19,970 nt of DNA from CAZAPG01 sp964486935 (GTDB lineage: Bacteria; Chloroflexota; Anaerolineae; 4572-78; J111). Below, piece by piece: positions 13,576-19,970 of this stretch (the first letter of the stretch is position 1; each line of letters starts with the position of its first letter). Both the position numbers and the translations under genes were made by a program. The notes below the pieces were generated by a model, which saw nothing but the letters and a program-made list of their open reading frames with translations, did not search any database and was not told the origin of the DNA. The stretch spans positions 1 to 19,970 of the forward strand of contig CAZAPG010000080.1 in assembly GCA_964486935.1 (NCBI GenBank), in the 5' to 3' direction.

Positions 13576-15351
13576 TTATTGTCTAAATGTAACCTTTTCA
13601 AAGCTCATAATCTGGTCGGGCCGGGGCGTCCAAATAATTTCATTGCTGGCGCCGTAAATATCCTGATAGTGCCAGAGCCAGACCCAGGGAACATGCTCAT
13701 AAAATACGTAATCTTCAAATTCGCGCAGAAGTTCTATTCGTTCCTCTGTATTGACCTCGGCCCGAACCTGGCGGGTGAAGGCATCGGTCATCTCGTCTGC
13801 GCCATAGCCATACGGTTTATCAAGTTCAAACTCAATCAATGGGTGGTAAAGCGGGGTCATAAACAAAGGAGCGCTGGCGGCAAAATGGATGCCTTCTACC
13901 CTGGAACTGGATATTTTGCTGAAATAGGCCCCCGGCTCCATCCCAACCAGATCAACATTAATGCCAACTTCGGCCAGTTGAGCGGCTATCGCTTCGGCAG
14001 ACTCCACATCGAGCACATAGCGGTCAATTGTATGGTGAAAGGTAATATCAAAACCGTCTGGATATCCCGCCTCTGCCAGAAGTTCTTTAGCCAACTCTGG
14101 ATTATACTCGTAGGGGGTGAGCCTACCCGGAATGTGACCTTCCATACCATCGAGAATAAAGCCGGTGTCGCGGCCATAGGCGCGGCCAAGAAAGAGATTT
14201 TCAATAATGGACTCGACATCAATGGCGTGGTTCAAAGCCCGCCGCACCCGCACATCGGCGGTCGGCCCTGACTCAAGATTCATCCGCAAAAATGCTTTGC
14301 GAATCCCCTTCACCGTTTCTGTCCGGGCAATACCGGAATTGTTGACGCGATCAATCAATGCCGGCGGCACGTTTTCAACTATATGCGCTTCACCGGTTTC
14401 AATCAACGCGACCCGGCTGGTCGCATCCGGCGCCCAACGAAAATGAATCTCGCCGATAAAGGGTTTTTCGCCCCAGTAACCCGGGTTAGGTTCCACCTTC
14501 AAATCAACGCCCTTATTCCACTCCATAAAGCGCCAGGGTCCTGTTCCAATCGGGTTCTGCCCAAATTCGTCAGACCCCAGGCTGGAGTGGTATTCGGGCG
14601 GAAAGACAAACAAGAAGGCAAGGGTAGAGGGTAAGGTGGTGGTTGGTTCCTCGGTAATTAAATCAACGGTATAATCATCAACTTTCACGGCGTCGGTAAT
14701 AAAGTTGTACCACCCCCGGGCTTCACCTTCGGTATTCTGATAAACATCGAGGGAGTAGAGTACAGAGTCGGCGTTAAACGGTTCGCCATTGTGGAATTGA
14801 ACGCCTTGTTTCAATGTCAGACGCCATCGAGCGGGTTCAACAGGGTTCCAGGATTCGGCCAGCCACGGCACAAAGCCGCCTTCGGCAGTATTCATTGCCA
14901 ACGGTTCCATCATAGTGAGATCAATAATGAGCGATGGTTTGATGGTATCAATTGTTGGTTCAAGTAAACGCGGTTCGGCAGACAGGGCTACAATGAGTGG
15001 CCGGTCACTCCGAACTCCGGCCACGGCTGAAACGGGTCTTTCCAGCAAAGCTTCAGCATCGGCCTTGCTTGGAATGCATAACTTCCAGCCCGGTTCGATA
15101 ATGTTTACATTAGCGATGGTAGCATAGCTGTTATCTGTAGCTGCTTTGGCGTTAGTAGCCTCGGATATAGCTTCAAAAGCCAGTATGTCGCCATAGAATT
15201 TGTCGGCAATTTTCGACAGCCAGTCATCCGCCTGAACAATTACGTCGGTCTCACAAACAACTTCTTCCTGGGCCAATGCCGCCATCGGCATGAGCCATAA
15301 CAGGACTCCTATCAACAAAGTAACTTTTAATGCGTTTAAAATTTTTTTCAT
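13576..15351 (-). CDS. LysM-domain ABC substrate-binding protein, family 5 (DppA/OppA-like), 1
   Basis: The 591-aa secreted protein has a signal peptide at residues 1-28 (MKKILNALK, hydrophobic core, AALA-Q cleavage) and no lipobox. Residues 31-95 form a LysM-like module (DVIVQADDWLSKIADKFYGD to IIEPGWKLCIP) flanked by C33 and C92, a likely disulfide. After a linker (96-117), the SBP_bac_5 domain fills the rest, with WRLTLKQGVQFHNGEPFNADSV and GTGPWRF as family landmarks. It should capture peptides or peptide-like ligands for the adjacent DppB/DppC pair. The ATG at 15351 has AAGGAG 3 nt upstream; the in-frame ATG at 15366 has no such site. LysM normally binds N-acetylglucosamine polymers, so it may tether the receptor to the wall in place of a lipid (inference). 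Confidence 0.88.
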   Translation of the reverse strand: MKKILNALKVTLLIGVLLWLMPMAALAQEEVVCETDVIVQADDWLSKIADKFYGDILAFEAISEATNAKAATDNSYATIANVNIIEPGWKLCIPSKADAEALLERPVSAVAGVRSDRPLIVALSAEPRLLEPTIDTIKPSLIIDLTMMEPLAMNTAEGGFVPWLAESWNPVEPARWRLTLKQGVQFHNGEPFNADSVLYSLDVYQNTEGEARGWYNFITDAVKVDDYTVDLITEEPTTTLPSTLAFLFVFPPEYHSSLGSDEFGQNPIGTGPWRFMEWNKGVDLKVEPNPGYWGEKPFIGEIHFRWAPDATSRVALIETGEAHIVENVPPALIDRVNNSGIARTETVKGIRKAFLRMNLESGPTADVRVRRALNHAIDVESIIENLFLGRAYGRDTGFILDGMEGHIPGRLTPYEYNPELAKELLAEAGYPDGFDITFHHTIDRYVLDVESAEAIAAQLAEVGINVDLVGMEPGAYFSKISSSRVEGIHFAASAPLFMTPLYHPLIEFELDKPYGYGADEMTDAFTRQVRAEVNTEERIELLREFEDYVFYEHVPWVWLWHYQDIYGASNEIIWTPRPDQIMSFEKVTFRQ

Positions 15352-15526
15352 CGTCTCCTTCTCCATTGAAGCTTTTTAAGATTACCAGAATTCATGAAAT
15401 GCGGTCCAACTAACTTTAACGAATATTTATGGATACGCCCCTTTCTACCCAGGTTTGGATGATGCCGATACATGACTTTGCCCCGGCTTGTCTACAGATG
15501 AAAAACGCCATGCCACAATCATTCAA

Positions 15527-16426
15527 TCAAGCCCGCTTGCTGCGCGGGTCGAACAACTCATTGAGGCCATCGCCAATGTAATTGGCGGCGGCGGCGGTCA
15601 GCACCAGCGCCACGCCGGGGAAAAAGGTCAGCCACCAGGCTGTATCCAGATAGGCGCGGCCATCGGCCATCATGTTGCCCCAGGTGGGGGTGGGCGGCTG
15701 CGCCCCCATGCCCAAAAACCCCAGGGAGGACTCGTAAATAATCACCTTGCCCAGTTCAAAAGAGGCAATCACAATTAAAGGCCGGGCCACGTTGGGCAAA
15801 ATGTGCCGCCACAAGATGCGGGTATGGTTGCAGCCCAGGCAGCGAGCGGCTTCGATAAATTCCTGTTTGCGCAGCGACAGGGTGGAAGCGCGCACGGTGC
15901 GGGCAAAAATCGGCCAGCCGGTGATAATAAACACAAAAATCACATTGACCACACTTGGCCCCAGCAGGGCCACAATGGCCAGCGCCAGCAAAATCAAGGG
16001 CAGGGCCAGTTGCGCATCGGCCAGACGCATGATGATGTCGTCAAAATAGCCGCCATAGTAACCCGATATCAACCCCAGAATGATCCCCAGCGCCCCGGCT
16101 CCGGCAACCGAGATAAAGCTAATCAGCAATGACAGCCGGGCGGCCAGAAAAACGCGGGTCATAATATCGCGCCCTAGCTGGTCTGTTCCCAGCAGGTGGG
16201 CCAGCCCGTTTTTGTTGACCCAGCCGGGCGACTGCAACCGGCCAAACAGGTCCTGGGCAAAGGGGTCAAAGGGAGAGACCGGGGGAATTATGACGGCAAG
16301 CAGGATGATTGTGATTAAAATAATGGCCCCGATAAAAGGCAGGGCCGCCCGGCGCAACCAATACGGCAGCCGCCCGAATTTTTTGCCGCCCCCCGTCCGG
16401 TTGCTTATACCTGCGCTTCTACTCAT
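15527..16426 (-). CDS. Oligopeptide-type ABC transporter permease (DppC-like), system 2
   Basis: The 299-aa protein has a first membrane helix near residues 30-50, HLLGTDQLGRDIMTR at the start of the core, an EAA loop FIEAARCLGCNHTRILWRHILPN and an ending YIGDGLNELFDPRSK. The ATG at 16426 overlaps the end of the DppB-like gene by 8 nt (ATGAGTAG) with AGGA 8 nt upstream; a longer frame from 16486 would overlap by 68 nt and encodes an atypical N-terminus. The gene ends 175 nt before the LysM-SBP 1 start. Confidence 0.9.
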   Translation of the reverse strand: MSRSAGISNRTGGGKKFGRLPYWLRRAALPFIGAIILITIILLAVIIPPVSPFDPFAQDLFGRLQSPGWVNKNGLAHLLGTDQLGRDIMTRVFLAARLSLLISFISVAGAGALGIILGLISGYYGGYFDDIIMRLADAQLALPLILLALAIVALLGPSVVNVIFVFIITGWPIFARTVRASTLSLRKQEFIEAARCLGCNHTRILWRHILPNVARPLIVIASFELGKVIIYESSLGFLGMGAQPPTPTWGNMMADGRAYLDTAWWLTFFPGVALVLTAAAANYIGDGLNELFDPRSKRA

Positions 16427-17342
16427 ACTTAATCCTGGGGTCAATGACTGAGTAAAGCATGTCAACCAAAAGATTGATGACCACAAAAATAAGGGCAGAG
16501 ATTAAAACCACCGCCTGCACCACCGGGTAATCTCTGCTATGCACGGCGTTAACGGCCAGTTGACCGATGCCCGGCCAGCCAAAAACCGTTTCGGTGATGA
16601 CGGCCCCGCCCAGCAGCGCGCCGGTTTGCAGCCCCAAAATAGTAACAATCGGCAGCAGCGCATTTTTGAAAGCGTGTTTAAATAGCACGGGGGATAAGGC
16701 GAACCCTTTGGCGTAAGCGGTGCGGATATAATCCTGATGCAGAACATCCATCAGGCTGGTTCTGGTAATTCTAACAATGATGCCGGCCAGAAAAGGGGCC
16801 AGCGAGCAGGCGGGCAAAATCAGGTGTTCAATTCCGCCCCGGCCCGAGGTTGGCAGCAGCTTCCAGTGCAGGGCCACCACCGTTATCAGGGTTAACCCCA
16901 ACCAAAAGCTGGGGATCGACTGCCCCAGCAGGGCCAGAAACAGGGCCAGGTTATCAAACCAGCTTCCGGGCCTGAGCGCGGCCAGAACGCCGGTGGGAAT
17001 GCCGACAATCAGGGCCAGGCCCAAAGCCGCCACGGTTAATTGCACAGTGGCCGGTAACGCCAGTAAAACCAGCTCCGTGGTGGGGCGCACGGCTCTGATG
17101 GACATGCCCAAATCGCCCTGGAGCGCCCTGAAGACGAAGCGGGTATATTGTTCTGGCAGGGAGCGGTCAAGCCCCAATTGCGCCCGAACCGCGGCCACCT
17201 GCTGGTCAGAGGCTTGCTCGCCCAGCATCAAGCGCACCGGGTCTCCGGGGGTAATGTGAATCAGCAAAAAGACGACCACGGAGGTAAGAAACAAGAGCGG
17301 GATAGCCTGAAGCGACCGGCGAATTAGATATTTGACGCTCAT
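16419..17342 (-). CDS. Oligopeptide-type ABC transporter permease (DppB-like), system 2
   Basis: The 307-aa protein begins MSVKYLIRRSLQAIPLLFLTS and has HITPGDPVRLMLGE, LGLDRSLPEQYTRFV, an EAA loop DYIRTAYAKGFALSPVLFKHAFKN and a C-terminal MLYSVIDPRIKYE, all standard for DppB/OppB. About six membrane helices. No clear Shine-Dalgarno precedes the ATG, so its translation may depend on the upstream transcript structure. It shares an 8-nt overlap with the DppC-like gene and follows LysM-SBP 2 across a 135-nt gap with a perfect palindrome. Confidence 0.9.
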   Translation of the reverse strand: MSVKYLIRRSLQAIPLLFLTSVVVFLLIHITPGDPVRLMLGEQASDQQVAAVRAQLGLDRSLPEQYTRFVFRALQGDLGMSIRAVRPTTELVLLALPATVQLTVAALGLALIVGIPTGVLAALRPGSWFDNLALFLALLGQSIPSFWLGLTLITVVALHWKLLPTSGRGGIEHLILPACSLAPFLAGIIVRITRTSLMDVLHQDYIRTAYAKGFALSPVLFKHAFKNALLPIVTILGLQTGALLGGAVITETVFGWPGIGQLAVNAVHSRDYPVVQAVVLISALIFVVINLLVDMLYSVIDPRIKYE

Positions 17343-17413
17343 AGAATAATAGTAACGTAAGGCGCACAGGTATCAATCAACCCGGCGCGTGGCGTGTCTG
17401 GCATAGAGTTTTG

Positions 17414-17445
17414 CCTGGGGCTTTGCGTATACGCAAAGCCCCAGG
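17414..17445 (-). promoter_or_regulatory. Perfect 32-nt palindrome between binding-protein and permease genes, system 2
   Basis: CCTGGGGCTTTGCGTA (17414-17429) is followed directly by its exact reverse complement (17430-17445). It lies 32 nt after the SBP 2 stop. Position matches the hairpin in system 1, which favours an mRNA stabiliser or attenuator; a dimeric regulator site is the alternative because the centre is fully symmetric. No U-tract follows on the minus strand. Confidence 0.6.
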
Positions 17446-17477
17446 GTTCAAAAGGAGGACCTTAAATCACGCTTTTG

Positions 17478-19253
17478 TTATTGAAGGAAAGCGCGATTAA
17501 AGAAGAAGAACTCGTCGGGTCGGGCGCTGAAGCCCTGTAGATTCTGGCTAACGCCCAGCACTTCTTTAGGAATGTACAGAAAGATTACCGGCGCGTCATC
17601 CCAAATAAGGCCTTGCGCCTGCGAAAGCAATTCCTGCAATTGCGCCTCGTCGTTGGTGAGGGCGGCCTGGGCTAAAAGTTCATCAACTTCCGGGTTGCCA
17701 TAGGCCGTGCGAGAGCCGGTATTTTCAGATTTGAAGAGGAAGGTCATCATCAGCACCGGGTCTTGCGCGTCGGCAGACCAGCCCTGGAAGAAGGAGTCAA
17801 AGGGGGAGTCGACCCCACGGGCTTCAGTGACCATGCTGGCGTATTCGCCCTGCTCAAATTGAACATTAAGCCCAACCGCTTGCAGGTAGTTGGCAATGGC
17901 TTCGCCCACCTGGTCATCGTTGGGGTAGCGCCCGCGGCCAACGGCAAATATAATTTCCTCGCCGGCGTAACCGGCTTCTTCCAGCAATTGTTTGGCCCTG
18001 TCCGGGTCGTAGGGATAAGCCAAATCGGCGCGAGCGCCAAAGAGCGTGGGCGGCAGCGGGGCCTGGGCCACTTCGGCAATGCCGCTCAGAATGGTCGAGA
18101 CAATAGCTTCTTTATCAATGGCGTAGTTCATGGCCTGGCGAACTTTAACTTCATCCAGCGGGGGGCGGTCATTACGCAGCGAAGCGTAGACCAGTCGCGC
18201 CGAGGGCGCGGTAGTAACCGTGGCGTTGGATGACGCATTTATCTGCTCAATCATTTCCGGCGAAACGGAATTGATCATTTGCACTTCGCCGGCCAGCAGC
18301 GCGGCCAGGCGCGTTCCGGCTTCGGGCAGAATGCGGGCGGTGATTCTCTCAAAATTGCTGGGGCGACCCCAATAATCGGGGTTGCGCTCCATAACAAATT
18401 GCTGGCTGGGCACAAATTCAACAAAGCGATAGGGGCCGGTTCCTACGGGGCGCTGGTCCATTTCGGGCGTTTCGGAGTAAACCGGGTCAACAATGTCCAG
18501 CAGGGTCAAGCGCCAGAGCAGGCTGGGGGTCGGCTCGGAAGTTTTGATATCCACGGTATACTCGTCAACCACCTCGGCGCCTTCAATCAGGCCGGCCATA
18601 GCAAAGTTCATCCAGGCCGGAAATTCCGGGTCGAGCACTTTTTCAAGGCTGAATTTTACGGCCTCGGCATTCATGGGGTTGCCGTTATGAAAGGTAACGC
18701 CCTGCCTCAGCTTGAAGCGCATGGTGGTGGGGTCAACCTGCTGCCACGATTCGGCCAGGAGGGGGTAAAGCTGCATGTTGTCATCAAACCAGACCAGCGG
18801 CTCGTAAATGTGCCGCAGCAGACTGAAGCTGGCCGCCGAGCCTTCTTTGCGGATATCCAGCGCGCCAATATCCTGGGCAATGCCAATCACCAGTTCCTGT
18901 GATTCTGCGCCGGGTACGGTAACGGCCACGCCCAGCGATTGCTCCAGAATGGCCTGGGCATCGGTGGGGCTGGGAATGCACAATTTCCAACCGGGTTCAA
19001 TGATGTTGGCGTCGGCAATCGAGGCGTAGCTGCTGTCGGCGGCGGCTTTGGCATTGGTCGCTTCAAAGATAGCCTCGTAGGTCAGCGGGTCGCCGTAAAA
19101 TTTATCGGCTATTTTTGACAGCCAGTCATCTGCCTGAACAACCACGTCGCTGTCGCAGGCAATTTCAGCCTGGGCCTGCGCCAGGCCCGGCGTCAGCGTT
19201 AACATCAGCGCCAACAGCAGGGCAAGAGAAATGAGACGATTTACTTTTTTCAT
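17478..19253 (-). CDS. LysM-domain ABC substrate-binding protein, family 5 (DppA/OppA-like), 2
   Basis: The 591-aa secreted protein has a signal peptide (1-27, MKKVNRLIS, Leu/Ala-rich core, AQA-Q) and a LysM-like module at 31-95 nearly identical to that of SBP 1, including C33 and C92 and the shared VQADDWLSKIADKFYGD block. After a linker comes the SBP_bac_5 domain with IYEPLVWFD, FKLRQGVTFHNGNPMNAEAVKFSLE and VGTGPYRF. The binding domain differs clearly from SBP 1, so the two systems probably take different ligands while sharing an attachment module. The ATG at 19253 is preceded by AAGGAGG 11 nt upstream; the open frame to 19328 has no signal-peptide-like start. It is the first gene of the long minus-strand series. 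Confidence 0.9.
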   Translation of the reverse strand: MKKVNRLISLALLLALMLTLTPGLAQAQAEIACDSDVVVQADDWLSKIADKFYGDPLTYEAIFEATNAKAAADSSYASIADANIIEPGWKLCIPSPTDAQAILEQSLGVAVTVPGAESQELVIGIAQDIGALDIRKEGSAASFSLLRHIYEPLVWFDDNMQLYPLLAESWQQVDPTTMRFKLRQGVTFHNGNPMNAEAVKFSLEKVLDPEFPAWMNFAMAGLIEGAEVVDEYTVDIKTSEPTPSLLWRLTLLDIVDPVYSETPEMDQRPVGTGPYRFVEFVPSQQFVMERNPDYWGRPSNFERITARILPEAGTRLAALLAGEVQMINSVSPEMIEQINASSNATVTTAPSARLVYASLRNDRPPLDEVKVRQAMNYAIDKEAIVSTILSGIAEVAQAPLPPTLFGARADLAYPYDPDRAKQLLEEAGYAGEEIIFAVGRGRYPNDDQVGEAIANYLQAVGLNVQFEQGEYASMVTEARGVDSPFDSFFQGWSADAQDPVLMMTFLFKSENTGSRTAYGNPEVDELLAQAALTNDEAQLQELLSQAQGLIWDDAPVIFLYIPKEVLGVSQNLQGFSARPDEFFFFNRAFLQ

Positions 19254-19550
19254 ATTTTTGCTTTCCTCCTTTTTTAAGGCCTCACCAATAGAATTTAAAA
19301 TTACGGCATGGTTCAAGTTGATTGACACTTTTTATCGCCGGCAGATGAGGTAACGAGAATGATGAAGGGATTTCACCGCATCATTCGTCGCCCGTCCTCC
19401 CTGGTTCGTCGCATAAATAAAGATGTCGAGTCAGGTGGACACAACAGTAATTTAGTTTTTGTTCTTTGTGAAGTTTATCAATAATGGAGAATAAAAGAAT
19501 ACCCAACCCTTTACCATGTTACATTAGTTAAATAAGCCTTTACAAGTCCC

Positions 19551-19668
19551 AATGGTATCACCAAATGAGCTTGAACGTATCATGATTGCTCCGGTCAATT
19601 GCCTGATATTGCCCCGAACGCGCCGGCCAGGTTGGGTTGATACCATCGGGTCAACAGGTGATACCATT
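19551..19668. repeat. Inverted and repeated TGATACC motifs
   Basis: AATGGTATCACC (19551-19562) is exactly inverted as GGTGATACCATT (19657-19668), and a third TGATACCAT occurs at 19638-19646. Repeated sites in a divergent promoter region suggest a regulator-binding array or remnants of a small inverted-repeat element; neither can be proven here. Confidence 0.45.
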
Positions 19669-19718
19669 TGCGTCTTGTCTGTGTTTGGGGTGTCTCTATA
19701 TAATTTAGCTTAACCCGG

Positions 19719-19742
19719 TTGAGGAAATAATTGAGGAAATAA
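19719..19742. repeat. Perfect tandem 12-mer
   Basis: TTGAGGAAATAA occurs twice back to back (19719-19730 and 19731-19742). This is a recent local duplication in noncoding sequence; no function inferred. Confidence 0.6.
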
Positions 19743-19943
19743 GGGTTACAGGTTTTGTTGCCGACGCATAAAAACAAGTTTTTTCCTCTGCGCCTCCGTT
19801 TCTAAAAACTCCAACTCACCTAAACCAAAAATAATGAACCGTTCTACAGTGGACGGCAAGTGTTGAAAAGATTGACAAGATGGCTTGATACTTACGCCCC
19901 AAAACTACCCGCAGCAACCATATGAGGAGGAAAGTAAGCTGAC

Positions 19944-19970
19944 ATGGCACGCTACCGAGTCTCTGTTGAT
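19944..19970 (+). CDS. Start of a plus-strand gene cut by the window end
   Basis: ATG at 19944 opens a frame encoding MARYRVSVD before the window ends. GAGGAGG (19924-19930) lies 13 nt upstream, a long but usable spacing. Too short to assign a family. It is divergent from the LysM-SBP operon. Confidence 0.35.

Larger units (their letters stand above)
19254..19943. other. Divergent intergenic region (about 690 nt), no supported gene
   Basis: No convincing coding sequence or RNA gene is seen. It holds the leader and presumably the promoter of LysM-SBP 2, and an inverted repeat GAATGATG (19357-19364) / CATCATTC (19379-19386). Three copies of TGATACCA or its complement occur (19553-19560, 19638-19645, 19660-19667), and there is a tandem 12-mer (19719-19742). 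Promoters must face both ways, but no pair of boxes is clear enough to name. A 60-codon minus-strand frame at 19595-19777 has no family features. Confidence 0.6.

Noticed and set aside
16427..16486. Longer N-terminus for the DppC-like permease of system 2
   Set aside because: It would overlap the preceding gene by 68 nt and encode an atypical start; the ATG at 16426 has a Shine-Dalgarno and an 8-nt overlap.
19595..19777. 60-codon minus-strand frame in the large intergenic region
   Set aside because: No ribosome binding site, odd composition, no recognisable features, and it overlaps the TGATACC repeats.

Overview
The window looks like a chromosomal segment of a moderately GC-rich bacterium, most likely an uncultured member of the Chloroflexota (Anaerolineae type). 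This assignment is an inference. It rests on two secreted family 5 solute-binding proteins carrying an N-terminal LysM-like domain, an F420-type luciferase-like oxidoreductase, BcrA-like ABC genes, and many intergenic palindromes and short G/C-rich interspersed repeats. No rRNA, tRNA, CRISPR array, transposase or phage gene is visible.

Layout. Positions 1-2227 (+ strand) hold a small FMN-binding split-barrel protein and a translationally coupled ABC-2 exporter pair (ATPase and permease). A hairpin-rich convergent intergenic region follows (2228-2344). From 19253 down to 2345 almost everything is on the minus strand. In transcription order: LysM-SBP 2, DppB-like permease, DppC-like permease, LysM-SBP 1, a second DppB/DppC pair, a DegT-family aminotransferase, a LivK-like binding protein without a signal peptide, an aspartoacylase/succinylglutamate desuccinylase-like protein, an SDR, an amidohydrolase-fold protein with degenerate metal ligands, a second SDR with a shortened C-terminus, a glutaredoxin-like gene with an in-frame UGA, a 68-residue hypothetical protein, an LLM-class oxidoreductase and a berberine-bridge-type FAD oxidase. 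A roughly 690-base intergenic region (19254-19943) separates these from a plus-strand gene of which only about nine codons are in the window.

How it may work together (inference): two oligopeptide/opine-type importers, whose ATPases are not in the window, bring in a peptide-like or N-acylated compound. A deacylase, two alcohol/ketone dehydrogenases, an amidohydrolase-like protein, an FAD oxidase, a flavin- or F420-dependent oxidoreductase and an aminotransferase could then process it. The substrate cannot be read from the sequence.

The most notable item is the glutaredoxin-like gene at 5452-5186. Reading from a start with an ideal Shine-Dalgarno, the frame runs through a UGA that falls exactly where the first cysteine of the CxxC active site should be (UxxC). 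It is followed at the right distance by an 8-bp stem with a G-starting 3-nt loop, as expected of a bacterial SECIS element. This is best explained as a selenocysteine-containing glutaredoxin-like protein, overlapping by 8 nt with a small uncharacterised partner gene.
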